A stretch of DNA of 64,000 bases, taken from the NCBI RefSeq assembly GCF_000226295.1, contig NC_016024.1, positions 2,277,501 through 2,341,500 of the forward strand. Reading direction: 5' to 3'. Positions 1-9,230 of this stretch are shown one piece after another. Within the stretch, counting starts at the first letter, position 1. Each line of letters opens with the position of its first letter. The translations under genes and the position numbers were made by a program. This DNA comes from Chloracidobacterium thermophilum B. GTDB taxonomy: Bacteria; Acidobacteriota; Blastocatellia; Chloracidobacteriales; Chloracidobacteriaceae. The notes under the pieces were generated by a model. The model was given only the letters and a program-made list of their open reading frames with translations. It was not told where the DNA came from and searched no databases.

Positions 1-777
1 CACATTGCCGGTCAACAGTTCGTAGACCAGTGTCCCCAGGCTGTAGATGTCAGAGCGGGCATCGAGCGGTTTGCCCTCACACTGCTCCGGCGACATGTAG
101 TGGGGCGTGCCCATAACACTGCCGGTTTCGGTCGTGAAATCCGTGCCGACGGTGACGGCATCCATGAGTTTGGCAATCCCGAAGTCGAGCACCCGCGGGA
201 TTTCCTCGCCATCCACAACCTCAATCATCACGTTGTCCGGCTTGAGGTCACGGTGAATGATGCCCTTGCGGTGGGCGGCATGGACGGCCGAGCAAATCGG
301 TTTCAACCAGCCGACGAGCTTTTCCGGTGCCACCGTTCCCTGCGCATTGAGAATGCGACGCAGGCTCCTGCCCTCAATGAAATCCATAACGAGGTAGGCC
401 ACGCCGTCCGGCGTAAGGCCGAAGTCCGTTACGGAAACAATGTTGAAGTGCTTGAGGCGTCCGGCCATGGCGGCCTCGCGGCGGAAGCGGGCCAGCGCAT
501 CGTCATCCGAAACCAAGTCCAGGGACAGCACCTTGACGGCAACCGTACGGTGGATGAGCAGGTGACGCGCCCGATAGACCGTACCGGACCCGCCGCGGCC
601 GATCCGCTGCTCGATGCGGTATTTGCCATCCAGTGTCCGCCCCAGAAAGGGGTCGTTCTGGGAGGCTTCACGCGGGGCAGGGTCTGAAGTCACATCCAAT
701 GGCAGGCGCATTGTCAAGCCGGCCAGCAAAGCCGGTGGCACGGCCGACGCGCCGTGGGGAACAGAAGCGTCGCGCAT
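1..777 (-). CDS. Serine/threonine protein kinase (C-terminus outside window)
   Basis: N-terminal 259 codons of a eukaryotic-type (Hanks) protein kinase, cut by the window edge. The ATG at 777 precedes about 50 variable residues, then the glycine loop GRGGSGTVY near residues 60-68, the ATP-binding lysine in VAVKVL (about residue 82), the catalytic loop HRDLKPDN (175-182) and DFG (198-200), followed by an activation segment with GTPHYMSPE. All catalytic elements seen are intact. Bacterial kinases of this type often carry a C-terminal sensor, TPR or membrane domain; that part is not visible here. It is transcribed away from the DUF2752 gene, with about 160 bp between the two that show no recognisable site. 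The substrate cannot be inferred. Confidence 0.95.
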   Translation of the reverse strand, partial: MRDASVPHGASAVPPALLAGLTMRLPLDVTSDPAPREASQNDPFLGRTLDGKYRIEQRIGRGGSGTVYRARHLLIHRTVAVKVLSLDLVSDDDALARFRREAAMAGRLKHFNIVSVTDFGLTPDGVAYLVMDFIEGRSLRRILNAQGTVAPEKLVGWLKPICSAVHAAHRKGIIHRDLKPDNVMIEVVDGEEIPRVLDFGIAKLMDAVTVGTDFTTETGSVMGTPHYMSPEQCEGKPLDARSDIYSLGTLVYELLTGNV

Positions 778-936
778 GGCGAATCCTCAGAAGATGGGTC
801 GGGAAGAAGTCAACCTGGCTGAAACGAACGCCACGTCCGGGAAGGCGGTGAAACTTTCTCAGAAAAGGATTCCCAAACCTTGAGGAACCATAGGTTATAC
901 GCCCACAACCGCAAGTTCAACCCGGAATCCAGCCCC

Positions 937-1359
937 CTATTGGAGCCACAGTTTGAACAACCAACTGACGAGCACCCCCGCCACCACGACCAGCACCGTC
1001 AACAGCGGTGGAAACCAGGTCTCCACCCGGTTCACCCAGTTTCCCTTTCCCAGCAGATACAGCAGGGAACGCAGCCACCACCAGCCAAACAGGGCAAACA
1101 CCACCGGCGAGAGCGGATGAAAACGCAGGGCGCGCTGCCACTCCCCCTTGGCCAGCGCGCAGAAGGCGCGGGTCATACCGCAGGTCGGACAGTCCATTCC
1201 GGTGGTGGACTTCAGCGTGCAGAGCACCACCGTCGGCACATCTGGCGGGCGATACCAGAAGCTGACCAGAAAGACAAGCGTCGTAAAGACGAATCCCGAC
1301 AGATATGCCATGATGGCAATTTGGTCAGAAGCCTTGGATGTATCAGGTGTGGGACGCAT
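937..1359 (-). CDS. DUF2752 membrane protein
   Basis: Small integral membrane protein of 140 aa. The diagnostic DUF2752 motif CPTCGMTRAFCAL sits in the middle, followed by a hydrophobic stretch (SPVVFALFGWWWL) and a second C-terminal helix (LLTVLVVVAGVLVSWLF); another helix lies near the N-terminus (YLSGFVFTTLVFLVSF). The start at 1359 shares bases with the ATG of the divergent gene at 1358; an internal ATG at 1311 would leave more promoter space and is equally plausible. The family's function is unknown to me; the paired cysteines suggest metal or redox chemistry, but that is only a guess. Confidence 0.8.
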   Translation of the reverse strand: MRPTPDTSKASDQIAIMAYLSGFVFTTLVFLVSFWYRPPDVPTVVLCTLKSTTGMDCPTCGMTRAFCALAKGEWQRALRFHPLSPVVFALFGWWWLRSLLYLLGKGNWVNRVETWFPPLLTVLVVVAGVLVSWLFKLWLQ

Positions 1360-3352
1360 GTCCGAAAGCCATCAGATACGGGATGCCGGAATGCCACTTT
1401 CTCCCGGATTGGAAACCTCGTCAGCCACTTCGTCAACCCTGACGCCGGGGCTGGCGCAACGTACCGCCTGCCTTGTCATTGCCTTGGTGGTCACGATTGG
1501 CTACGCCAACAGCCTCAACTGCGGGTTTGCGCAGGATGATGTGTACGTCGTCACCGTCAACCGCGCCATTCGTGATTTGCCGCACATCTACCGCGCATTT
1601 GCCCAGCCCTACTGGGGAACGGGTTATGAAGAACTGGCCACCTACCGGCCGGTGGTCAACATCAGCCTGGCGCTCAACTACGCCGTTCACGGATTTCACC
1701 CCCTTGGTTATCACTTCGTCAACCTGGTGCTCCACGCCTTCAACTGTTGCCTGCTGTATGGTCTGGTTTACGCCTACACCCGCTGGAGCCAGCTCGCCCT
1801 GTTTACGGCGCTGCTGTTTGCCGCCCATCCGGTGCACGTCGAAGCCGTCACACAGGTGGTGGGGCGCACCGAGTTGCTGGCGGCCGGATTTGGTTTTCTA
1901 AGCTGGCATGCCTACCTGCGCATCGGCGAAGGACGGCACTGGCGCTGGCTGGCCTGGGCCGCCTTTGCCGGTGGGATGTACGCCAAGGAAAGCGCCCTGA
2001 CCCTCATCGGCGTCATCGGCTTGGCCGAACTGTGCGCCGGACGCCTGCGCACCCGGCAGGAGTGGCAACGCGCGGCACTCGATGCCACAGGGTATCTGGT
2101 TGTCGCGGCGAGCTACATCCTCATCCGCCGCCTCGTCAACGGGCAGTTCGGCGTCCACGGCGACCAGACCTTCTTTCACGGCGATCCGTGGCACACCCGC
2201 TTTCTGACCATGGCGCAGGGCATGGTGGAATACTTCCGCCTGCTGGTGTTTCCCTACAGGCTCTGTGCTTTCTACGACTTCAGCTTCTTCCCGAAAGTTT
2301 CGACGCTCACCCCCCGCGTGGCGGCGTCACTGCTGTTGGTGGCAGCGGTCATCGGGGTTGGTCTCCGGGCCTGGCGGCGGCAACCGCTCGTTGCATTTGC
2401 CATCCTGATGTTTTTTGTCTCGGTGTCGCTGGTCTCCAACATCGTTGTCCCAACGGGTCTCCTTATTGCCGAACGGGTGCTCTATGTGCCATCGGTTTCC
2501 ATCTGTCTTCTCGGTGGGCTTGGATTGGCAACGCTCTACCAGCAGTCACGGGGTGGACGCTACGCGGCCGTCGGGCTTTGCGTCATCATTCTGGGACTGA
2601 TGTCCTGGCGAACCATCACCCGCAACCCCGACTGGACAGACAATGAAGCCTACGGTCGGGCGCTGGTACGGGATGCCCCCGGCAACCCCAAAGGCTGGCT
2701 GGCTATGGCCAATGTCCATGAAGAGGCTGGTGACCTGGCGGCGGCGGAAGCGGCGCTTCAGCACGCCATTGCGATTGTTGCTCACCGTGCGGCCCCGCGT
2801 ACGGCCCTGGGACAGTTCTACCTGCGCCAGGGACGGCTGGCAGAAGCCGAGGCATTGTTCCGGGCGGCTATCGCCAGTAATCCCCTTGGCTGGAAAGCCT
2901 ACTATGCCCTCGCCAACCTGCTGGCCCGACAGGGGCGCACGGCAGAAGCCCTCCAGTGGTACGAAGCCGGGAAACGGCAGTATGTGCCTTCCGCCGAGGT
3001 TCTGGCCGGAACGGCCGCCAGTTTCTACCGGGGCGGTCAGTACCCGGAAGCCTGCCGTATTTACGAAGACGCCCTGCGCCGTGATCCTCTTCTGGCAGAA
3101 GCCTGGGCCGGATACGGCCTAACCCGGCTCCGCCTCCATCAACTGGATGAAGCGCGGATGGCACTGGAGCAGGCCGTTGCTCTTGATCCCAGCCTGGCCG
3201 ATGCCTGGATGAACCTGGGCAGTGTCTGTGGTGCACAGGGTGATTACCATGCTGCCCGGCGGGCCTTTGCTGAAGCCCTGAAACTGGACTCGGCCTCAGC
3301 AGAAGCCTATGCCAATCTTCGGTTGGCAACCAGCTTGGCCTTTTCTCAGTAG
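1358..3352 (+). CDS. TMTC-like multi-pass membrane protein with C-terminal TPR repeats
   Basis: About 664 aa. Residues about 30-450 form a polytopic membrane domain with hallmarks of the TMTC/DUF1736 O-mannosyltransferase-like family: an acidic pair in the first loop (FAQDD), TYRPVVNISLALNY, and HPVHVEAVTQVVGRTELLA, then ERVLYVPSVS. The remaining 200 residues are tetratricopeptide repeats (for example LADAWMNLGSVCGAQGDYHA). The ATG at 1358 is chosen because the reading frame upstream runs antisense through the DUF2752 gene. The likely role is glycosyl transfer from a lipid-linked sugar to an exported acceptor, with TPRs as acceptor-binding scaffold. This rests on family resemblance; donor and acceptor are unknown. 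The gene stands alone with about 136 bp before the PilZ-like gene. Confidence 0.8.
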   Translation: MSESHQIRDAGMPLSPGLETSSATSSTLTPGLAQRTACLVIALVVTIGYANSLNCGFAQDDVYVVTVNRAIRDLPHIYRAFAQPYWGTGYEELATYRPVVNISLALNYAVHGFHPLGYHFVNLVLHAFNCCLLYGLVYAYTRWSQLALFTALLFAAHPVHVEAVTQVVGRTELLAAGFGFLSWHAYLRIGEGRHWRWLAWAAFAGGMYAKESALTLIGVIGLAELCAGRLRTRQEWQRAALDATGYLVVAASYILIRRLVNGQFGVHGDQTFFHGDPWHTRFLTMAQGMVEYFRLLVFPYRLCAFYDFSFFPKVSTLTPRVAASLLLVAAVIGVGLRAWRRQPLVAFAILMFFVSVSLVSNIVVPTGLLIAERVLYVPSVSICLLGGLGLATLYQQSRGGRYAAVGLCVIILGLMSWRTITRNPDWTDNEAYGRALVRDAPGNPKGWLAMANVHEEAGDLAAAEAALQHAIAIVAHRAAPRTALGQFYLRQGRLAEAEALFRAAIASNPLGWKAYYALANLLARQGRTAEALQWYEAGKRQYVPSAEVLAGTAASFYRGGQYPEACRIYEDALRRDPLLAEAWAGYGLTRLRLHQLDEARMALEQAVALDPSLADAWMNLGSVCGAQGDYHAARRAFAEALKLDSASAEAYANLRLATSLAFSQ

Positions 3353-3488
3353 GCCGGACGGTGCACAATCGGGAACACCCGCACGGTCAGGCTTGGGGGG
3401 TGACTTGCATCGTCCAGACCCGCAGCACAACGTCATCTACACAGAAGCCAGAGCGCTGAACGTAAACCACCCTGGCAGTTGATGAGCG

Positions 3489-4112
3489 ATGACCACTTCA
3501 AACAATCTGGCTCAGAGCACATCTGCGACAAACCTTGAACTGGCACGGCAGGCCTTTCAGCAGGGCAAGTATGAGGAAGCCCTGATGCAAATCTATGCTG
3601 CGCTGTGGAGTGGCGTTCACGATCCAAACATCCACTTGCTTTTGTGGGATGTTCTCGAAGCCCAACGGCTGGAACGCAGTCGGGTCAAACTGCTGCGCAA
3701 AGCCATCGAGGAAGTGGCGTTCTCACGCAAGCCCAAAGCTCCTCTGCCGGTCATCGAACCCGATCCCGATCCGAACGGGAAGCGGCGGGCGCCGCGTTTT
3801 CCGGTCTCGCATCCGGTGATCCTCGTTGCGAATGATCCCCGGCGCAAGCTCTGGGCTGAGCTGGCCGTGGTCGAAGTCACAAGTCTGGTCGGTGCGCAAC
3901 TGCGTGTGGCTACAGAGTTTTTGGTGGGCGAACACATTCACCTGTTTGGCACCCGGGGCGACGCCCAGGAGTCCATTGAGGCTGTCATCCGCAACCTTCG
4001 CCCTGATGATGAGGAAGAAGGGCGTTTTCTCGCCGGCGTTGAATTCCTGACGCCCGCCGGCCACTGGCTGCTTCCCAACCAGAACCAGGCTGAAACCGCA
4101 GATGCTTCCTGA
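3489..4112 (+). CDS. PilZ-domain-like protein
   Basis: A 207-aa cytoplasmic protein. The N-terminal 70 residues look like a short helical (TPR-like) segment (ARQAFQQGKYEEALMQI). From about residue 97 a PilZ-type fold begins with KRRAPRFPVSHPVILVA, continues with a short LVGAQLRVATEFLVGEHI segment and ends with GRFLAGVEFL. The RRxxR-type start (KRRAPRF) resembles the cyclic-di-GMP binding arm, but the classical D/NxSxxG box is degenerate (VVEVTSLVGAQL), so nucleotide binding is uncertain. It may be a structural PilZ variant used in motility or exopolysaccharide control. No operon partner is visible. Confidence 0.7.
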   Translation: MTTSNNLAQSTSATNLELARQAFQQGKYEEALMQIYAALWSGVHDPNIHLLLWDVLEAQRLERSRVKLLRKAIEEVAFSRKPKAPLPVIEPDPDPNGKRRAPRFPVSHPVILVANDPRRKLWAELAVVEVTSLVGAQLRVATEFLVGEHIHLFGTRGDAQESIEAVIRNLRPDDEEEGRFLAGVEFLTPAGHWLLPNQNQAETADAS

Positions 4113-4165
4113 AAACTGAATTCCCTGTTCCACAGCAACCACAGCCGGTCAACCATTTCCGTCCA

Positions 4166-5320
4166 TCACCGTTGGGCCCGGCGGCCAGCACGCAGGAGTG
4201 GATGAGCGGTGTAGCTCGTCGAAAAGTTGTTCCCCAACTGAAAATGGCGCTTGATGGTGGCCGCCGGGTCGAAGTACCACTCACCGAGTGGGCGGTGTCG
4301 CTCGTTGCGGTCAAACCATCCCCACGGGGGACGCGCCATGTTGCGGCCGCCGTTGATCCCCAGGAACGCCGAACCCAGCACGCCCAACCAGACTGCCCGG
4401 CGCTTCCCGGCCACGGTGATATGGCGTGTGCCGTAGTTGAACTGCTCGCCGTAGGTTTCGTTGCGTCCCGCCTGCGCGCGTGCCCACAGGGTGGTCTCCA
4501 GCGGCACGAGGGCATAGCCCAGGCGGCGCGGCGGTTCGCCATCACCGGGCACATCCGCCTGTCCCGTGTACTCATAGCGCACGACGCCTTTGACTGCGGC
4601 GCGAAGCTGGCGCTGGCTGCCCCGGTATGCCTCGATGCCATGCCCGCGCGGCTCGATAAACAGCAAGGGCCGCTGCCCTTCAAGTCGGATTGAATTTGCG
4701 GACTGCCCGGTACCGGGGGTGTAACGGAGAAACTTGTTGTGCGCCAGCGACTCCACAAAGACGACCCGCTCCCTGCCCTGTCCGGTCCGGGACTTGGCCA
4801 CAACAACAAGACACCCTTCGAGGTCGTTTTCGTGGGCCAGCACCAGATCATCCACCGCGCCGGTGGGGTCGTACTTCCGCCCGTAGCGCGCCCCCAGACG
4901 CAGGAGATCACTCATCACCACGCCCCGGCGGTTGCCCCCCTTCCAGTCGCGGGGATGAAAGACGGCATAGTGGATGAAATAGTGGGTCGCCGTTTCGCAA
5001 ACCGAAAAATAGACCCACGCGGCCAGCGGAAAGCGCAGGTCGTCAGCATTTTGCCAGTTGTTGTCGCCGCGCCAGTCACCATCGAAATCAAAGTTGGTGA
5101 TGTAGTCAAAACGCGGCGTCTGCCCCAGCCCCTGGTAGAAAATCGGCGCATAGCGGGCAGCCAACGCCAGGTCGGCGTCAAAGCCCGGCGACTGGGCGTA
5201 GCCAAGAACAGACGACGCAGCCAACAGAACCCAAGTCAACCAGCAGAAGTCAACCAGCAGACCAGCCAGCCTGTTGCCCACCGAAGCCAACCTTGTGCAC
5301 TGCGGGTTGGCATGAAACAT
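4166..5320 (-). CDS. Secreted or membrane-anchored protein of unknown function
   Basis: 384 aa with a hydrophobic N-terminal segment (residues about 18-42, LLVDFCWLTWVLLAASSVLG) that should act as signal peptide or anchor. The mature part starts with ALAARYAPIFYQGLGQ and DYITNFDFDGDWRGDNNW, a pattern recalling VPS62-like/DUF946 surface proteins, then YFIHYAVFHPRDWKGG and an RWGxxGR-like C-terminal region. No catalytic motif was recognised. Its ATG overlaps the rpsT stop codon as TGATG, so translation is probably coupled to ribosomal protein S20, an unexpected partner. Family assignment is tentative. Confidence 0.7.
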   Translation of the reverse strand: MFHANPQCTRLASVGNRLAGLLVDFCWLTWVLLAASSVLGYAQSPGFDADLALAARYAPIFYQGLGQTPRFDYITNFDFDGDWRGDNNWQNADDLRFPLAAWVYFSVCETATHYFIHYAVFHPRDWKGGNRRGVVMSDLLRLGARYGRKYDPTGAVDDLVLAHENDLEGCLVVVAKSRTGQGRERVVFVESLAHNKFLRYTPGTGQSANSIRLEGQRPLLFIEPRGHGIEAYRGSQRQLRAAVKGVVRYEYTGQADVPGDGEPPRRLGYALVPLETTLWARAQAGRNETYGEQFNYGTRHITVAGKRRAVWLGVLGSAFLGINGGRNMARPPWGWFDRNERHRPLGEWYFDPAATIKRHFQLGNNFSTSYTAHPLLRAGRRAQR

Positions 5321-5685
5321 CAGGCACTGGGCGTTGACGAGGCCGTACCGCCGGCTTTGTGCTGGTTCAGTACGGTTGTGATCCGATGCCAGAGGCGGGA
5401 TTTGTACCGGGCCGCCGTGTTGCGGTGAATGATGCCTTTCTGCACCGACTTATCAATGACTGAAATGGCATCCAGATAGACTTTCTGAAGCCCCGTCGCC
5501 GTCTTCCGGTTGACGCCCGAAAGTTTCTTCGGTTCGACCAGCGCCAAGTCCTCAGCCGTTGGTTTTCTCAGGGCAGCGCGAAGCTTTTTGATAAAGGTGC
5601 GCAAGCGGCTGCGGTTGCGGCGATTGATGGCGTTGCGCCGCTCGGTCTGACGGACCCGTTTGATGGCAGAAGCCTTGTTCGGCAT
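5320..5685 (-). CDS. rpsT: 30S ribosomal protein S20
   Basis: 121 aa. Starts MPNKASAIKRVRQTERRN, the canonical S20 N-terminus that binds 16S rRNA in the small subunit, and contains GIIHRNTAARYKSRL, the conserved C-terminal signature. S20 is usually near 88 residues. The extra length comes from an insertion in the middle (about residues 42-66, PTAEDLALVEPKKLSGVNRK) and a 15-residue tail (after LNQHKAG) that overlaps the next gene. A good Shine-Dalgarno (GAAGGAGA) lies upstream. The gene is transcribed leftward from the 5686-5900 intergenic region. Confidence 0.95.
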   Translation of the reverse strand: MPNKASAIKRVRQTERRNAINRRNRSRLRTFIKKLRAALRKPTAEDLALVEPKKLSGVNRKTATGLQKVYLDAISVIDKSVQKGIIHRNTAARYKSRLWHRITTVLNQHKAGGTASSTPSA

Positions 5686-5900
5686 GTGGCTTGATTCGTC
5701 TCCTTCGTAAAACGCTGGCTCAAAGCAAGTCGCTTAGGATAAGGATTCAGCCTCTTTCCGTCAACGTTCACCGCATGACGGGCTGGCAAAAATTTTCCCT
5801 GACGGAAACGCCCACGGCGCTGACGCTTGCCAGGTGCATCGGCAGGCCGGTATGGTTGCTCCCACGATTCAAACAATAATTTTCCTTGATTGGATGCGCC

Positions 5901-6323
5901 ATGACCGAGCCGCACACCCCACTAACCGACACACCTTCCTGGATGGACCGGCTCAACTGGGTCGGAGCGACGGCCTCACTCATCTGTGCCGTTCACTGCC
6001 TGGCCATGCCGCTGCTCGTCGGTGTACTCCCGATTCTGGGGCTGAGCCTGCTCACGTCCCCATGGCTTGAATGGTCTCTGATTGGCTTTACGGGCGCAAT
6101 TGGTCTGCTCACGCTGCTGCCCAGCTACCATCGGAAACATCGCCGGTTACAGCCACTGGCCCTGTTCCTGCTGGGCTTCGGACTCATCCTTGGTACAAAG
6201 TTCCTGCTCGATGAAGGCTCCTCGCTGGAAACCTCCGGCATGGTCACGGGAGCGCTCTTCGTGGCCAGCGCCAATCTGACCAATCACCGCCTTACACACA
6301 CCTGCACTGTCTGTCGGCACTGA
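5901..6323 (+). CDS. MerC-family membrane protein
   Basis: About 140 aa, four predicted membrane segments. Typical MerC features are an early cysteine/histidine motif in the first helix (ASLICAVHCLAMPLL), followed by helices around LLVGVLPILGLSLL, LIGFTGAIGLLTLL and LALFLLGFGLILG, and a terminal metal-binding tail (HTCTVCRH). MerC proteins transport mercuric ions inward in mer operons, but many homologues sit alone on chromosomes, as here, with no merR, merA or merP nearby, so mercury resistance should not be assumed. The ATG at 5901 is preferred over 5886 because it places the hydrophilic leader seen in homologues first. Confidence 0.8.
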   Translation: MTEPHTPLTDTPSWMDRLNWVGATASLICAVHCLAMPLLVGVLPILGLSLLTSPWLEWSLIGFTGAIGLLTLLPSYHRKHRRLQPLALFLLGFGLILGTKFLLDEGSSLETSGMVTGALFVASANLTNHRLTHTCTVCRH

Positions 6324-6353
6324 CGGGCCACACCAGCAACAGTCACAGAGCAC

Positions 6354-7280
6354 TCACTTCCCGGAAGGCAGGGCTTCCAACGTGTCGCTCCGGCTGGGAA
6401 ACCGTGACAACTCGGCCTTGAACTCGCCGATCTCATTGCCGCCCGTGATCCGTACGGCATAGCGATAGGCATCATCCGTAATCCACAGTCGGATTCTGCG
6501 TTCATCGGAGGGCTTCCCGTTGGCGTCGAGTGGGCGCAGCGCAAGCTGTACGACCGGGACAGTCTGCCCAGCAACCTCCAGGGTCTCACGTCCAAGGCGC
6601 TCAATCTCGACCGTCACAAGGGTGCCGTTGCGTTCGTTCAGAGCCGACAACCTGATGGTCGTTGGCCCCTCGAAATCGAGGTTGCGCGTCGTCCAGAGCA
6701 AACCGGCCAGGTCATAGGTGTCGCCACTCAGCTTGATCAAACGGCCGCCGTTGACCTGCGCCGTTCGTCCCGACTGGTCAAAAACCGTCACCGTCCGCTC
6801 AACCCGCCCTCCTTCCTTGAGGTCAGCTTCGGCGCGGTAGGGCAGCCGCGTAACCGGATCGAGATAGGTTACAAAGCGGTCGTCGAGATCAAACAACGTT
6901 GCCTTGACAAACCCGATGGTTTCAGCGCGCACAAGCAGCCGCAACCCCTCCCGCCCGTGGAACATCCCCTGCTCCACGACTTCCGTCGAGAAACGCGCCA
7001 CTGGGGCATCGCGCAGGCCCAGGCTGGGCACTGTGACCCGCACGCCGTACACGAGTTTTTCCCCAACGACGAATTTGTGGCGGGCCACTGGCAGTGCCAC
7101 AACACGCCCGTTGGCAGCCGAGGATTCCCCTGGCCCGACGACCCGTGGCCGCTGCTGGGCCGCAGCCGACACGCCCGCAACCCATGACCAGCCAACCAGC
7201 AGCAGGATACCTATCCGCATCCCACACCGAATCCTGCGACAGCCTGGCCGTTCACTCTGTTCATCAATCTTCGTTCTCAT
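6354..7280 (-). CDS. DUF3108 domain protein, exported
   Basis: 308 aa with a signal peptide (MRIGILLLVGWSWVAGVSA at about residues 21-39). The mature part matches the DUF3108 beta-rich family: a start like KFVVGEKLVYGVRV, then repeated beta strands with FVTYLDPVTRLPYRAE, DLAGLLWTTRNLDF and a C-terminal IRLWITDDAYRYAVRI. Family members are periplasmic or outer-membrane-associated and of unknown function. The start at 7280 has an AGGTGA-type ribosome site at modest spacing; the internal ATG at 7220 begins directly at the signal peptide and is equally credible. Confidence 0.8.
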   Translation of the reverse strand: MRTKIDEQSERPGCRRIRCGMRIGILLLVGWSWVAGVSAAAQQRPRVVGPGESSAANGRVVALPVARHKFVVGEKLVYGVRVTVPSLGLRDAPVARFSTEVVEQGMFHGREGLRLLVRAETIGFVKATLFDLDDRFVTYLDPVTRLPYRAEADLKEGGRVERTVTVFDQSGRTAQVNGGRLIKLSGDTYDLAGLLWTTRNLDFEGPTTIRLSALNERNGTLVTVEIERLGRETLEVAGQTVPVVQLALRPLDANGKPSDERRIRLWITDDAYRYAVRITGGNEIGEFKAELSRFPSRSDTLEALPSGK

Positions 7281-7475
7281 GTCGGCAAGTCACCTTTCCT
7301 GTAGGACGAAGCCCTCTTTTTGGAACACACCCGATGTGCGGCATCGGATGCCGCCCCCGGGCCGGATGTTGGTTAGGGTACGGCGCGATGAAAGCCCAGG
7401 TTTGTATTCTGGTTCGCAAATACTACAGCAAGCAGGTGTCACCCCAGCCTGTATTTATCCCCGCGAGCCATTCTT

Positions 7476-8288
7476 ATGCTTCAGTTCAGGCTTCGACGTG
7501 GTCATTGGCGGAAACTGTCTTTCCTGGCCTGCCTGACCGTTCTTTTTGCACTGACGACAACTCACTCCCAAGGACAATATGTCCCCGTGCGCGCCATGGA
7601 CAGCGTGCCTTTCGTTCCTGACCAGGATCAGTCCGGTGGAGCAGCCAACCCAGCCGCTCAGGGAACCGGAGGGCCGCTCCAATCCGCAGACCAAACCAAA
7701 GATGTTGCGAGCAAGGACCGCACCGGCGTCAATTTTGCTTCTGGCAAGGGTACGGTTTCCGAAGATGACTACCATCCCCTCACCGGAAAAGAGCGGTGGG
7801 AGTATTACTTCCGGGCAACTTACTGGAGTCCGGCGGCGGTGTTCGGGGCGGCCGGCCCCGCGCTGGGCGCACAGATTGGCAACTCTCCGCCAGAATGGGG
7901 CGGCGGCATCAAAGGCTACAGCCGGCGGCTGGCTTCGGAGTTTGGCAACAACATCATCACCAACAGCATCCAGTCGGGCCTGGCGGCACTCATCAAACAT
8001 GAGCCACGCTATGTTCGGAGCGCCAAGAAGGGTTTCCTGCGACGAACCGGGCACGCCCTGGCCTTTGTTTTCGTCACCTACAACGACGAGGGCAAGGTCC
8101 GGCCCGCCGTCGCCAACCTGGTCGCCGACTACGGCGGCGCGTTTGCACAAATCGCATGGTACCCAAGTCGTTACACGGTACGTGGGGACGGCGTGCGGTT
8201 TGGCAACCTGGCGCTCGGCTTCAACTTCATTGCCAATCTCATCAATGAGTTCACGCCGGACATCAAACGGGTTTTCAAGCGCAAGTAG
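7476..8288 (+). CDS. Conserved exported protein, probably cell-envelope associated
   Basis: 270 aa with an N-terminal signal sequence (LSFLACLTVLFALTTTHSQG). After a proline/glutamine-rich linker to about residue 100, the protein is rich in glycine and aromatic residues: WEYYFRATYWSPAAVFGAAG, LASEFGNNIITNSIQSGLAA and FVFVTYNDEGKVRP. The alternation of short amphipathic stretches suggests an outer-membrane or membrane-associated fold. I do not recognise a named family. It stands alone between two oppositely oriented neighbours. Confidence 0.7.
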   Translation: MLQFRLRRGHWRKLSFLACLTVLFALTTTHSQGQYVPVRAMDSVPFVPDQDQSGGAANPAAQGTGGPLQSADQTKDVASKDRTGVNFASGKGTVSEDDYHPLTGKERWEYYFRATYWSPAAVFGAAGPALGAQIGNSPPEWGGGIKGYSRRLASEFGNNIITNSIQSGLAALIKHEPRYVRSAKKGFLRRTGHALAFVFVTYNDEGKVRPAVANLVADYGGAFAQIAWYPSRYTVRGDGVRFGNLALGFNFIANLINEFTPDIKRVFKRK

Positions 8289-8343
8289 GCTGCGCCACGT
8301 GCACGCAGATCACGGCTGACGCCTTCCGGTTTCCAACTGGACT

Positions 8344-9003
8344 ATGGCTCATGGACAGTACTTTGAAACCTCCCATGTCTCGCCGCGACAGTTGGACGTC
8401 CTGTGGGCCAACGGCTGGCGTCACTTCGGGACGTACTTTTACCGCTACTGGATCAATCTGACGGACGAGGGCGTACGGCACGTCCTCCCCCTGCGGATCA
8501 GACTGTCCGACTTTGCCCTTTCTGAGAGCCAACGCCGTATCCGCCGCCGCAACCGGGACCTGCGGGTGGTCATTCAACCCACGGTCATTGATACAGCGAC
8601 GCTTGTGCTTTTCGAGCGCCACAAACAGCGTTTCACGCACAACATCCCGGACTCCATCTACTCCTTCCTGTCGCAGGAGCCGGCGTCAGTGCCCTGCCGC
8701 AACGAGGAAATTGCGGTCTATGACGGAGAACGGCTCGTTGCCAAAAGCTTCCTGGACTTGGGCAAAGAGTCCACCTCCAGCGTCTATGGCATCTTCGACC
8801 CGGATTACGCCAAACGCAGCCTGGGCATTTTGACGATGCTGCTCGAAATTGCCTACTCGCAGGCGCGCGGAGACAAGTTTTATTACCCCGGCTACGCCTA
8901 CCACGAACCTTCCCACTACGACTACAAAAAGCGGTTCGTGGCGCTCGAATGGTTTGACTGGCAGGGCAACTGGCATCCCCTTCCCAACGGCCACCGTGGG
9001 TAG
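8344..9003 (+). CDS. Arginyl/leucyl-tRNA--protein transferase-like (ATE/Bpt family)
   Basis: 219 aa. The segment LPLRIRLSDFALSESQRRI plus RRRNRDLRV matches the N-terminal half of the ATE/Bpt fold, and IAVYDGERLVAKSFLDLG, SVYGIFDPD and SLGILTMLLEIAYSQARG match the GNAT-like C-terminal transferase domain. Such enzymes add an amino acid from aminoacyl-tRNA to N-terminal acidic residues to mark proteins for degradation (N-degron pathway). The usual N-terminal cysteine cluster (CxxC and CC-type) is missing; here the corresponding residues are GTYFYRYWINLTDEG. Whether it still transfers amino acids is therefore uncertain. Confidence 0.8.
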   Translation: MAHGQYFETSHVSPRQLDVLWANGWRHFGTYFYRYWINLTDEGVRHVLPLRIRLSDFALSESQRRIRRRNRDLRVVIQPTVIDTATLVLFERHKQRFTHNIPDSIYSFLSQEPASVPCRNEEIAVYDGERLVAKSFLDLGKESTSSVYGIFDPDYAKRSLGILTMLLEIAYSQARGDKFYYPGYAYHEPSHYDYKKRFVALEWFDWQGNWHPLPNGHRG

Positions 9004-9230
9004 TGTGGACAATCGTTCACACTACAGCGCCTCTTTGCGGACAGCCGGCCACACCAAACCACTCACCGAACCGGCGCGAACAGCCAATCAGCTCACGTAA
9101 CATCTTTTGTTTTCAGACACTTGAACATTCTGCCGCCCCTGCCCGGCGCGTGGCACGGAAACTGCCGCTTTGTTTCGGGTTGACATCATCCCTTTGGTTT
9201 CATCCTGTGACGACCTGAGCTTTCGTTTCC

